In this document: positions 9,150 to 17,689 of the stretch, piece after piece
How the letters are laid out: every line of letters begins with the position of its first letter
Position numbering within the stretch: the first letter of the stretch is position 1
Assembly: GCF_902832885.1 (NCBI RefSeq)
Contig: NZ_CADFDK010000016.1
Span: forward strand, 62,001 to 126,000
Direction: 5' to 3'
DNA from: Burkholderia seminalis DSM 23518
Lineage (GTDB): Bacteria > Pseudomonadota > Gammaproteobacteria > Burkholderiales > Burkholderiaceae
DNA: 64,000 nucleotides
Position numbers and translations under genes: made by a program
Notes under the pieces: model-generated
Database searches by the model: none
What the model was told of the DNA's origin: nothing
What the model saw: only the letters and a program-made list of their open reading frames with translations

Positions 9150-11416
9150 GCAGAATTCTCGAGAACAGTATTTTTCGCTTCAACGACGCGCCGTCCACAT
9201 CGTGCGGAACGTATCGAGCACTTCTTCTCAATGTCCCATGTAATCGTGTCTGGGCGATTCAAACTGCTCGCGAGGACAACCGCAAGATCACCTATCATCG
9301 CGGCCCCAAGATGTTTTCGCTAGGGCAGATCGAGCTGTCGATTGACGACGGACGTGTGGAAATTGAAACATACATCGCTCCTACCACTTGGTTGCTCTCG
9401 GACGAGCAGATCGAGGCAAGGTACGGCCGAAGCGCTGGAAGCGAAAAGTGTGCTCAACTCAGTCGCCGCGATAGAGCGTGGCACGTGATCGAGCCAATCG
9501 TCTCTCGGTACTGCCTCCACGATTTGCTGGAACTTGGCATGTTGCGAACGGCAGTTGGTGAGCGCGCATCCGAGTTGGGCGTCAAGAACAAGATCATTCT
9601 TGCGATTCTGCATCGATACTGGGCGGGTGCTAGTAATCGCAATGCCTTGTTGGGGAGTCTCAGCAACTGTGGGGGAAAAGGAAAGATCCGTTCGCAGGCT
9701 AGGAAGTTGGGCCGTCCGAACGTCGCGATTCGAAGCGATCCATCGGCGTCACCCGGGTACTTGTTGAGCGACGTTGATCGTGAGCAGTTGCAGTTTGGGT
9801 GGGAGACATTTCTACGCCCGGGAGTATCGGTTCATGCGGCCTATCTTAGAACGATGGAGGCCTTTTATCGTGCCGAGACCGAGAAACGGGGGGATGCATT
9901 GATACCGATGCTGAGACTCCCCGAGAACAGGCCGACGCTGCGCCAGTTTAGATACTGGGGGATGGGCGGTCTGCGGTCGAGAGCAGCCTCTCGGTTGCAA
10001 CTGATGGGAGGTGAGTTTGACCGGAATCTAAGAGCGCTGCCGGGGACAGCGCGAGACGGAATTCAATGTGTCGGGCAGGTGGCGTACTGCGATGCGACAA
10101 CGAACGACGTTTATCTTGTGTCTTCAGCGAGCCCCCTACTCGTTGTGGGCACAGCGAATCGGATCATGATTCGCGACGCATACACCGGAATCATCGCCGG
10201 ATTCTACTGTGGGTTCGATGCGCCGTCTGCGGAGACGGCTATGCAAGCGATCGCTCATGCAGCTCTCGACAAGATGGACTTTTGCTCGCGCTTTGGGCTT
10301 GTCGCTTCCTTCGAGGATTGGCCTGCAATAGCGTTCCAACGATACATCTGCGATAACGGCGAATTTCGAGCACAAGAATCCATACAACGCGTCGCGAATT
10401 TTGGCAGCACCTTGGAGTTTACGCCGGTGGGGCGCGCCGATCTGAAGTCTCCGGTCGAGACATATCATCATGTCCTTCATTCCGCGTTAGATCATAAGAT
10501 CCCGGGCACGACTCGCGGTAAGCGTACCGAGCGCGGGCAAAAATCGCCGGTGCTATCCGCATGTCTGACGTACTTCGAGTACGTGAGGAATTTAGTCAAG
10601 CGGATTCTTCATCACAATAACGAAGAGCGCTGCGAAAATCTACTGACCACCGAAATGCGCCGAGATAACGTCGTTCCTACGCGGATCTCAATTTACAGAT
10701 GGTGCATTGAGAACGGGTACACGGCGGGAGGCCCCCCATCGGCAGACTTGGTGAGATCGCATCTGTATCCAAAGTTGCCGGCCGTATTGACCGGATCAGG
10801 TGTGTACCTTCTACGACCTGATCGCGGACGAAAAGCTGAAGTCGTGAGAAAAGCCCGCTTCGTCGGAAAAATTCTTCTGGAGCGAGGGTTGATGGAGGAG
10901 GCGCGCAGGAATCACGTGCGGCTTGAGGTTCGCGCAGATCCCAACGATCTTCGCAAGATTTGGATAGTCCACGACGGGGTGCACGAACTCACCAACGTTG
11001 ACGATCACGATCGCCTTGCAGTGACGGAGTGGACATTGCAAGACCATCTTGCCGTACAAGATCACGATCTACTTGAGCGGCATCGAAGCAGAGGGATGTG
11101 CGAGCAGCAGGACGTAACCCTCGATGCAGAACTTTTTGCTGACGTGAGCAATGCAAAGGAAGAGAAGAAGGAGCTTATCGAGCGCAGTCGGAAGCGATTT
11201 TCTGAGAGGTCTTTGAAGTCGAACATCAGACAGAATCGAAAGTTCGAAAAGAGTATTCTGGCGAGCGTTGCTGAACCACTTTCTCGAACGGACAGCGTCC
11301 GAGAAGACACGGTGCCGCCGACGACAAGTGCGAATGGGCCCAATACCGCATCGACACAGACGTCACCGGCCTTGGAGGTGATGAGGCGATTCAACAGAAT
11401 GCGAGAAGAATCATGA
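9146..11416 (+). CDS. tnsB: TnsB-like DDE transposase
   Basis: A 756-residue transposase, slightly longer than Tn7 TnsB (702). It binds the transposon ends and performs 3'-end cleavage and strand transfer. The retroviral-integrase-type catalytic triad reads D316 (YCDATT), D403 (ICDNGEF) and E438 (SPVETYHH), with the expected spacing of about 35 residues between the last two. A basic helical N-terminal half precedes the core. The charged C-terminal tail would contact TnsC. The GTG start overlaps the tnsA stop and is preceded by GAGGGAGG. The stop overlaps the next ATG (ATGA). The triad is intact, so the protein is probably active. Confidence 0.93.
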   Translation: MSRILENSIFRFNDAPSTSCGTYRALLLNVPCNRVWAIQTAREDNRKITYHRGPKMFSLGQIELSIDDGRVEIETYIAPTTWLLSDEQIEARYGRSAGSEKCAQLSRRDRAWHVIEPIVSRYCLHDLLELGMLRTAVGERASELGVKNKIILAILHRYWAGASNRNALLGSLSNCGGKGKIRSQARKLGRPNVAIRSDPSASPGYLLSDVDREQLQFGWETFLRPGVSVHAAYLRTMEAFYRAETEKRGDALIPMLRLPENRPTLRQFRYWGMGGLRSRAASRLQLMGGEFDRNLRALPGTARDGIQCVGQVAYCDATTNDVYLVSSASPLLVVGTANRIMIRDAYTGIIAGFYCGFDAPSAETAMQAIAHAALDKMDFCSRFGLVASFEDWPAIAFQRYICDNGEFRAQESIQRVANFGSTLEFTPVGRADLKSPVETYHHVLHSALDHKIPGTTRGKRTERGQKSPVLSACLTYFEYVRNLVKRILHHNNEERCENLLTTEMRRDNVVPTRISIYRWCIENGYTAGGPPSADLVRSHLYPKLPAVLTGSGVYLLRPDRGRKAEVVRKARFVGKILLERGLMEEARRNHVRLEVRADPNDLRKIWIVHDGVHELTNVDDHDRLAVTEWTLQDHLAVQDHDLLERHRSRGMCEQQDVTLDAELFADVSNAKEEKKELIERSRKRFSERSLKSNIRQNRKFEKSILASVAEPLSRTDSVREDTVPPTTSANGPNTASTQTSPALEVMRRFNRMREES

Positions 11417-12945
11417 CTCGAGTTCATGCCGCGTCATCGTCGGAAGGTGCCGTACCTGTGAACCCGCTGTTGGAGGTACTACCGCTTCCAGTACGCTACG
11501 AAGATCTTCCGATGCTCCTGAACCACGAGCCTCTCTTGTCGGTAAGGATGCGGGATTTGCCTCTTGCCGATCGAGAACCATATGCGTCCAAGATCACTAC
11601 ACATTTCGTACCTACACCGGCAGCAGTGGATATTGCAGATGCCATATTTTCGGCAATCTGGGCAGGTTATGAGGATCGAAATCCTGCGACGAAGTCCTTC
11701 CTGAGCGAGCGAATGCAGGTGGCCAAAATGGATCCGCTCAAAGGTCTTTCGCTGCAACTGGGGAACGTAAGAAATGCGCGCGGTCTTACTATCAAAGGTA
11801 TGACGGGACTCGGAAAGTCGACGATCGTTAACCGGGTGCTCAGCCTCCTCCCACAGGTCGTCCAGCACGGTCAGAATCAGCAGTGTGGCTGGGCGTCGCA
11901 ACTGCAGTTGGTCTGGATCAAAGTAGACATGACATCGGACGGAAGCCGGCATGGCTTCCTGATGCAGATATATGCCGCTGTGGACGCTGCGTTGGGAACC
12001 GACTACTTCAGGCAATACTCGGCGAAGAAATGGTCTGTAGAAACGCACATGGTCGTTGTTGCTCAGCTGCTCTTCAATTCGTTCTGTGGTGTCCTGATAG
12101 TTGAGGAAATTCAGCTGCGCAATTTCCAAAGTGACGCGTCTCGCAATCTCATGTTGCTGTTCTTCCTTCGCCTCTGCAATCTTGGTATCCCAATCGTTCT
12201 CATTGGAAACCCGATTGGGTTCGAAGGATTCGAAGACTTCTCACAAGATGTGCGGCGTATGAGCTCCGGCGGTGCATTTGAGCTGTGGCCCGCGCCCTCG
12301 TCGAATGATGTTGAGTGGGTTGAGTTCATCGTCCCGGGCATGCTGAGATTCAATATTCTTCCGAAGCCGCCGCAGCTTGTCGACGCCGCCGAGTTGTTGT
12401 TTAGCTTTACCGGCGGCATTTGCGACTTCCTTGCGAAGCTCTTGATCCAGGCACAACTGCTGGCATTGAGATCTGGAAAGGACCACCTGAGCAATGATGA
12501 GGTGGTGGCAGCGTTTAGAAGTCCAGTGATGCGCTCGTCGCATGCCCTCATTCGCGGGCTTGTTGAGCGAGACGTCAATGCGTTGAGCAGGTTCCTTGAT
12601 GTGCCAGCATTGTCGTTTGCATCAATGTGGGAATCCGAACTTGATCCGATGAGGCCAGTAAAAGGCGGTTCTTCGTCTTTGAGCGCTGCTGCTTCTGCCA
12701 AGATGGCGCTGACACAAGGCGCAGATATCGCAAGCAAAGGTGGGCGCGCGAGATCATCTGCCAAGGCACCTCGGTTTGTGGCCGCAGCAGCGACATTTCA
12801 AGGAAAGAAGACATCGGCTGAGCGCCGCAAGCAAAAAGCGGAGGAGTTGCGAGCATCTCTGTCTCCGGAGGATGTACGAGCGGATGGACGCCAGAATGTG
12901 CTGCTTGGGAATTTCCATGAACTGAAGAAGCGGAAGGGTCCGTAG
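11413..12945 (+). CDS. tnsC: TnsC-like AAA+ transposition regulator
   Basis: A 510-residue ATPase that links the target-selecting TniQ/TnsD protein to the TnsAB transposase. Walker A is GMTGLGKST with K135. Walker B is LIVEEIQ (residues 228-234), where the usual aspartate before the glutamate is itself a glutamate (E231). A sensor-like IVLIGNP follows near residue 262. The C-terminal 120 residues are basic and Ser/Ala-rich, suited to partner binding. The ATG overlaps the tnsB stop. The protein is slightly shorter than Tn7 TnsC (555). Confidence 0.9.
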   Translation: MTRVHAASSSEGAVPVNPLLEVLPLPVRYEDLPMLLNHEPLLSVRMRDLPLADREPYASKITTHFVPTPAAVDIADAIFSAIWAGYEDRNPATKSFLSERMQVAKMDPLKGLSLQLGNVRNARGLTIKGMTGLGKSTIVNRVLSLLPQVVQHGQNQQCGWASQLQLVWIKVDMTSDGSRHGFLMQIYAAVDAALGTDYFRQYSAKKWSVETHMVVVAQLLFNSFCGVLIVEEIQLRNFQSDASRNLMLLFFLRLCNLGIPIVLIGNPIGFEGFEDFSQDVRRMSSGGAFELWPAPSSNDVEWVEFIVPGMLRFNILPKPPQLVDAAELLFSFTGGICDFLAKLLIQAQLLALRSGKDHLSNDEVVAAFRSPVMRSSHALIRGLVERDVNALSRFLDVPALSFASMWESELDPMRPVKGGSSSLSAAASAKMALTQGADIASKGGRARSSAKAPRFVAAAATFQGKKTSAERRKQKAEELRASLSPEDVRADGRQNVLLGNFHELKKRKGP

Positions 12946-12994
12946 GTTTTTGGTTTCCCGGGAAGCCAGATATGAGATTGCAAACCAAGCAGAG

Positions 12995-14443
12995 CTACAT
13001 ACGTTGTCTGCGCATTTCTTCGACGATATCGTTGAGAAGTGCTGCGGTGCGTGGCATTTTGGCTAGCTGGACAGCAAAAGGAAGTGGGCCCAGCTCGCGG
13101 AGAACCGTGCTCACAGTGATGCGTCGACCTGCGGAAAGGCTGATGCGATCGCGCTGTTCCATTGCTAGTGCATGCAACCGCGCGTCACGTTGAGGCCAAT
13201 TGACCCACGTGTCGTAGCGACGATTGGGTGGTAGCGGTTTACGACAATTCTTTTCGAGCCAATCCGGATCGTGGCGATATAGCCACCGCCATGGTCCGCC
13301 AACATCTCGAGCTATCTGCGATCGTGATGCGCCGGGATGTTCAGTGAGGTAGCGGAGCACGGATGTGACGGCTTCTTGCCGGCGACGGTGTCTTTCCGAT
13401 GGCGATACTAGCCGCCTTTGTATCGATGACGGACGATAGGTGGCTGACGGAGGTTGTGTCTCGCATTGTTGTGTTGGGGACATGGTGCTCTCCCACTCAT
13501 ATACCGATATGAAATGCTCCCACGTGCCAAACAGCATTCCAATGAGAACGAGGTTTGGCAATGTGTTAGACGTTTCTCGCTTTGAGCGCAGTATGTCGAC
13601 AAGCGAGACTATTTCTCGTGATAGTTCGGGGCGACAGAGTTGGACACCACGAGGTAGCGAACTCACATGTAGTCTTAGCTTCGATTCGAGTTCGGCGAGC
13701 CGCAGTCGTCCGGATCTTGAGAGCAACTGCCTCTCTTTGAGAGCATGCCGGTACGTGTGATACAGAACATGCTGGTCGAACTGCCCGGGAAGCCGGCATT
13801 GAAGCGCGGCAGCGGCTAGCTTCGCAAACTGCAGTGTGCTGCTGCTGGATTTGTTCTGGGTGTCGGCAGAGCGCGTCCACGTCAAATCACTCGGTAGAAA
13901 AAGCGTTGTTTGCTTACCTTGTCGCATCGACTTCGCAGTTATCAACCCGACTCGATGTGCCGGGCAAACAGCAACTCCTGGAAGTTGCGGTGTCCGGTGC
14001 CAATATGCGGCGCCTGCTGATCCAACATCTTCCTCCATGCATTCTGGGCAGGCCTTGATCGGAAGGCTCGCCCCAACCGCGCACGCCTGCAATCCCAATC
14101 GCCGCTTCAGCGACGCAACCGTTCCGCTGCAAATCTGTTCGACAGCGCTTTGTGCGAATTTCGGTTCGCGAAATCGAACAAAAAAGGGCAAGCAAGTTGC
14201 AGCGATCGCGATGTCCACGGGGCTCGATAGAGGCGGTGGCATCAGCCTTGCCAGGGTGGACAGTCCGTGAGGGTAATCGAAGATCAGTGCCGCTCTTCTG
14301 TTGCCAAGTAGTAAGCGACTCAGATCCGTTGACGTTGCTTGAGAAGTCAGCAGCATTGTGCGCGAGAGCAAGCTGAACAACGTCTCGTCATATTGGAGAA
14401 GCGGCAGATTTAGGACATGACCAGAATCTTGATAGAGGCGCAT
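12995..14443 (-). CDS. tnsD: TnsD-like target-site selector (TniQ domain plus C-terminal DNA-binding region)
   Basis: A 482-residue TniQ-family protein. The N-terminal zinc knuckle reads C132-x2-C135 and C160-x2-H163, around AAYWHRTPQLPG. The C-terminal part (SQIARDVGGPWRWLYRHD, then DTWVNWPQRD) matches the extra region of TnsD proteins that recognises a fixed chromosomal attachment site. It converges on tnsC, with 49 bases between stops, and is divergent from the xre gene. Tn7 TnsD has 508 residues. The chromosomal site it recognises cannot be deduced here. Confidence 0.88.
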   Translation of the reverse strand: MRLYQDSGHVLNLPLLQYDETLFSLLSRTMLLTSQATSTDLSRLLLGNRRAALIFDYPHGLSTLARLMPPPLSSPVDIAIAATCLPFFVRFREPKFAQSAVEQICSGTVASLKRRLGLQACAVGASLPIKACPECMEEDVGSAGAAYWHRTPQLPGVAVCPAHRVGLITAKSMRQGKQTTLFLPSDLTWTRSADTQNKSSSSTLQFAKLAAAALQCRLPGQFDQHVLYHTYRHALKERQLLSRSGRLRLAELESKLRLHVSSLPRGVQLCRPELSREIVSLVDILRSKRETSNTLPNLVLIGMLFGTWEHFISVYEWESTMSPTQQCETQPPSATYRPSSIQRRLVSPSERHRRRQEAVTSVLRYLTEHPGASRSQIARDVGGPWRWLYRHDPDWLEKNCRKPLPPNRRYDTWVNWPQRDARLHALAMEQRDRISLSAGRRITVSTVLRELGPLPFAVQLAKMPRTAALLNDIVEEMRRQRM

Positions 14444-14506
14444 AACGCACTCCTGCGTTGAACTCAGATGCTCGCGCTATCTGCCGCAACAAGCAACGCT
14501 AGGAGC

Positions 14507-14524
14507 TTGCATAAAAATATGCAA
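14507..14524. promoter_or_regulatory. Palindromic operator candidate between tnsD-like and xre
   Basis: Perfect seven-base arms TTGCATA and TATGCAA surround AAAA, 17 bases before the xre start and 63 bases before the divergent tnsD-like start. It is the obvious candidate site for the adjacent Xre protein, which would let it control both target selectors. Confidence 0.6.
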
Positions 14525-14541
14525 AAGCGCATAGTCGTTCA

Positions 14542-14898
14542 ATGGACTCCGAAACTGAACAGTTACTTACATGGTTACGTACTGCCGTAGCGGATCGCCG
14601 ATTGACGCAAGCGGATGTTGCCCAGAAGACCGGCGTCAACCAGTCTCAAATCAGTCGGATATTGCGTGGTCACAACAAGCGAACCTCTGAAAACGTCGCC
14701 GTACTGTGCTCGTTCGCGCGGCACGAGATTCAGTCGATGCTTGGCGCGGGAGAGGTGGGTTTGGAGGCCGAAGCGCAAGGGATACTTCGGAATTTAATGA
14801 ACGGAAGCGATCACGAGCGCCGGCTCGTCGTCGACGTTTTGAGACGACTCAAGGTGCTGCGTGATACCTGGAGGGCTGCTGATGATTCCTCAAAGTGA
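14542..14898 (+). CDS. Xre-family helix-turn-helix regulator
   Basis: A 118-residue Cro/C1-type DNA-binding protein. Residues about 20-42 (LTQADVAQKTG-VNQSQISRIL) form the helix-turn-helix. A C-terminal helical part probably dimerises. The gene overlaps the following tniQ by 17 bases and is divergent from the tnsD-like gene. A palindrome directly upstream suggests autoregulation. In type I-F3 CRISPR-associated transposons an Xre gene stands before tniQ; here the pair occurs without cas genes. Function as a repressor of target selection is inferred. Confidence 0.85.
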   Translation: MDSETEQLLTWLRTAVADRRLTQADVAQKTGVNQSQISRILRGHNKRTSENVAVLCSFARHEIQSMLGAGEVGLEAEAQGILRNLMNGSDHERRLVVDVLRRLKVLRDTWRAADDSSK

Positions 14899-15805
14899 CC
14901 GACCGCTGTTTGTGCCGACCATCCCGGATGGCGTGACCTTCTTTTCGCTTGTTGCTGTTACGCATGCTCTGTCGGGCAATACGTCAAAATCCGTAACGAG
15001 CTTCCAGCTGTTCGGCTGCGCGACTCCGTTTCCTGCGGCACCCTTCGCGCAGTGCCTTTACCGAGCGCAAGCAAAAAGATGTATCCCAGAGAGCAACTCG
15101 TTGCTCGAGCGTGGAACGTTGTTCGGCTTCTACTCATCGGCGATGTCGATGCGCCAAGCGCACGAGTGGCGAATGACGATACGGCCGAAGCGGTTTCAAG
15201 GACGTAATACGAGGAGTTTCATCCCGACTTCTTCTCAGAGAAACTTGGCCAAGTACAACATGTATCGTTGTACGGCGTGCATGGAAGTGGATGTGTGCAG
15301 ATACGGCCTGGCGTATTGGCATACGATCCACCAGGTTCCGGGGATACATCATTGTCCAATCCACGGCCTTCCTCTCCTGGGAGCCTGTAACGCTTGCGGC
15401 CGAAGTCAGGGATCTAACAGTGACTGGCATCTCCCTCAACCGAGTTGCCCGCACTGCGGTAATGGCCAGTTCGATTCACGATCTACCATCCTGACGCGCG
15501 GTTATCTACGTCACTTGGACTTAACTTCTGAGCTCTTTTCGAGTAACCGCCGGGCGATATCGCCTACCCGGCGGATGGCGTTGTACCGTCGAGCATTTGC
15601 GACGGAGCGAAAACGTTATCCGGAACGCATAATTCGGTCGCTGCTGCGAGATTGGGAGTGCACGTCACTGCGTCAACTTTCGAACGTGGTTGGGGCTGAG
15701 ATTACACCCGCGTTCGTAGAGCGGGCGATAACTGGCAATGACGGTGGTGTGAATCCGATTGGTCAGTTGGTGCTGGTGGCATTAGCCCGTGCGTCCGTTT
15801 CTTGA
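14882..15805 (+). CDS. tniQ: Second, shorter TniQ-family protein
   Basis: A 307-residue TniQ protein with two zinc knuckles: C130-x2-C133 with C158-x2-H161, and C169-x2-C172 with C189-x2-C192. Between them lies the family core RYGLAYWHTIHQVPGIHHCP. It lacks the long TnsD-type C-terminal region of the convergent gene, so it may select targets together with a partner rather than by binding a fixed site. The ATG at 14882 follows GGAGGG; a GTG at 14861 is less likely. It overlaps xre, so both are co-expressed. No cas gene follows: the next 180 bases are non-coding. Confidence 0.87.
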   Translation: MIPQSDRPLFVPTIPDGVTFFSLVAVTHALSGNTSKSVTSFQLFGCATPFPAAPFAQCLYRAQAKRCIPESNSLLERGTLFGFYSSAMSMRQAHEWRMTIRPKRFQGRNTRSFIPTSSQRNLAKYNMYRCTACMEVDVCRYGLAYWHTIHQVPGIHHCPIHGLPLLGACNACGRSQGSNSDWHLPQPSCPHCGNGQFDSRSTILTRGYLRHLDLTSELFSSNRRAISPTRRMALYRRAFATERKRYPERIIRSLLRDWECTSLRQLSNVVGAEITPAFVERAITGNDGGVNPIGQLVLVALARASVS

Positions 15806-15889
15806 CAGGAGTGAGAAGTAGAGCTGAATGGACGTCGCCCCATTGGGCTTTTGAGTGCGGATCTCATGTGCTAACTGTGACGTTGACCG

Positions 15890-15912
15890 ATAGTACCTGA
15901 CCACAATAGTAC
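15890..15912. repeat. Pair of ATAGTAC direct repeats after tniQ
   Basis: Copies start at 15890 and 15906, 16 bases apart, followed by further short repeated pieces (ACTGAGCA, ACTCAGTGAGCA). They could be protein-binding sites or part of a transposon end, but the copy number is too small to be sure. Confidence 0.25.
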
Positions 15913-15982
15913 TGAGCAGGTTGTAGCAGTTACAACTCAGTGAGCACGAGATGGCAAGATCTGAGTAGACTATGGTGGATAC

Positions 15983-16267
15983 ATGCGACTAGCCGCGGAC
16001 CGCGGAGCATGCTTCGATATTTCTCGCAATTACAGATTTGGCTACCCCATCACCGACAGTTTTCATGACGCTCACTGGAGCGATGAGCCTGTCTTGCTAT
16101 CAGAGTTGCCTGATCTCTACCATGTGTATGTCATCTGTGACGCGGCCGGGCAACTCAGCGTCGCTATCGATAAGTCGCGAGAGATTACTGGCGCGGCTCG
16201 CCCAGTGGACGCTCAGGTTCCGTCATTTCCACCGTGGAGACAGTTCCGCGCGCGGTCACGACCTTGA
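15983..16267 (+). CDS. Small hypothetical protein
   Basis: A possible 94-residue protein (MRLAADRG start) with a plausible mixed composition, including ELPDLYHVYVICDA. The ribosome site is weak (GGTGG). It overlaps the convergent 16185-16877 gene by 83 bases, so one of the two frames may be spurious at its end. I do not recognise it. Confidence 0.35.
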   Translation: MRLAADRGACFDISRNYRFGYPITDSFHDAHWSDEPVLLSELPDLYHVYVICDAAGQLSVAIDKSREITGAARPVDAQVPSFPPWRQFRARSRP

Positions 16268-16877
16268 ATAAGGTGTCTGCGTAGCTAATCGGGTTTCGGT
16301 AGGCCCAGGCATCGACACCGTTCGCAATTGGTTCAAGGTCGTTGCCCATTAGGTCGGTTCGCTCTTGGCGCAATTCCTGAAGGAGTTCACTGACCTTTAA
16401 GGTTTTGGGCTTTTGTTCCCCGCCCTGTGCAGTCAGTAGCTTCCAGACCAAAGGGGCAACCTTTTCGCTAATCATTGTTGGGGCGCGCACGATGACAGTT
16501 CGTGCCTCACCCCCGTCAAGCATGATCGGCAGGGAGATGTGTTGGCCGTCTACGGTTTCAAGGTTATCAAACTTACCGCCAACGAAGGTGCGCTTACCGT
16601 GCACAATGTTAGATAAGTCCTGGTTCACAATAGAGAGACGGTCCTCGCTCTGATTGGCAATCGTGACTTTCCAGCACAGACCGATTATCCCCATTTTGGG
16701 GCCGCCGCTATATTGCACGGCACACTCACCGGTTGGGATGGCTGTCATGGTGAGTGCTTCGCGCTTTGCTTCGTTAGCCTGCCACGAAAAGAACGCGGAT
16801 GCGCTACCGACAATTAACGCGAGCGAAGCGACGATCGAGTTGATCCATTCGTGCAGGTTTGTGCTTTTTGATGCCAT
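16185..16877 (-). CDS. Membrane-anchored protein of unknown function
   Basis: A 230-residue protein with one N-terminal hydrophobic segment (about residues 12-35, IVASLALIVGSASAFFSW) followed by a soluble domain with beta-rich character. No catalytic motif is evident. The ATG has no clear ribosome site. Base composition is close to the Tn7-like module rather than to the chromosome on the right. It is probably cargo of the island. Confidence 0.6.
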   Translation of the reverse strand: MASKSTNLHEWINSIVASLALIVGSASAFFSWQANEAKREALTMTAIPTGECAVQYSGGPKMGIIGLCWKVTIANQSEDRLSIVNQDLSNIVHGKRTFVGGKFDNLETVDGQHISLPIMLDGGEARTVIVRAPTMISEKVAPLVWKLLTAQGGEQKPKTLKVSELLQELRQERTDLMGNDLEPIANGVDAWAYRNPISYADTLFKVVTARGTVSTVEMTEPERPLGEPRQ

Positions 16878-17689
16878 TTATATAGACGGCGCATGAGCCG
16901 CTTGTCTAGAACGTTGAGAGATTGTATCGGCAAGAAGAAACCCGCTCGATATCTTCGCTGCTCGAACGCCGGGCTGGCACTGTGGCGTTGACCGAGACGC
17001 CGGGAGGGCGGTGACGGCCATCAACGGTCGTTCAGAGCGATGGTGCCGGCGACCAGTCTTAGACTGGCGGCTGTCCGTCCCACGATGCTTGCGAGCGCCA
17101 GCAGACGAATTCTGCGGTCATTGCGATTGCGCTCTGAACGGGACCGTCGATTCGGAATCGCGAAGCGTCTGGGGCGGGACGCCGGGATGGTTGCCGGAAG
17201 ACGCCACTGGCGACGTCTACCCAAAGTCGGCTGAAAGGTTACCGCCATTCTTTTCCACGAACAGGTGGCGGGCGCGGCGGAGAGTTCGTCAGATGGTGCA
17301 TGGTGTTGGTCGAACTCACGGCGTCTTGAGGCCGCTGTCCAGCGAGACAGTCGCGTTGGCGCAAGGCCGTTTTCGTTACTGTCCCTTAGTACGCAGCGCA
17401 AAGGGGCGAGGCCGCCAGGCCGTGCAAAATTCGAACAAAACCCCCGGTACTCTGTATAGACGGTCGCATTCGCTTCCCGAAGGTGACTTCAGTTCACGGA
17501 GGCGCAGGATAGCCCCTCCCGTGAACTAAGCTAAGCATCGCATGAACGGCGCGCGACGAGCATAAGTTATTGCTGCATAAAGCTTTTCAAGATATTCTGG
17601 CTTGTAGATCCTGCACCTATATCTAGATACACTTTCCTAAAGTCGATAAATTCCGGTTCATCAGCTCAACGTCCGAAAGGAAGGACCAG
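16878..17689. other. Long non-coding stretch with inverted repeats before the Gabija-like operon
   Basis: About 810 bases where I see no convincing gene. It contains CCAGTCT-T-AGACTGG (17053-17067) and a nine-base inverted repeat AGTTCACGG/CCGTGAACT (17491-17499 and 17519-17527). The G+C rises here relative to the left, so this may be a junction between two pieces of the island. Confidence 0.5.
17570..17598 (+). promoter_or_regulatory. Possible sigma-70 promoter of the Gabija-like operon
   Basis: TTGCTG (17570-17575) and TATTCT (17593-17598) with a 17-base spacer, about 90 bases upstream of the first start codon. No other pair in the gap fits as well. Confidence 0.4.

Larger units (their letters stand above)
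8235..15805. mobile_element. Tn7-like transposition module (TnsA-TnsB-TnsC, TnsD-like, Xre, TniQ)
   Basis: The segment carries a full heteromeric Tn7-type machinery: TnsA-like endonuclease, DDE transposase, AAA+ regulator and two TniQ-family target selectors. TnsA presence indicates cut-and-paste movement, which separates it from Tn5053-type elements. The boundaries given are those of the genes; the true ends were not found. By analogy with Tn7, cargo may lie to the right (15,983-21,800), but cargo to the left cannot be excluded. Confidence 0.85.

Noticed and set aside
8235-12945. Tn5053-type (TniA/TniB/TniQ) transposon
   Set aside because: A TnsA-type endonuclease with E-D-K residues is present, which places the module with Tn7-like elements.
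17021-17401. Minus-strand 126-codon Arg-rich frame in the non-coding stretch
   Set aside because: Composition is that of a chance frame and no ribosome site is visible; I could not support a gene.
14443-17660. CRISPR array or cas genes near the Xre-TniQ pair
   Set aside because: No repeat of 25-40 bases with regular spacing and no cas-like protein were found; the ATAGTAC pair is too short and has only two copies.
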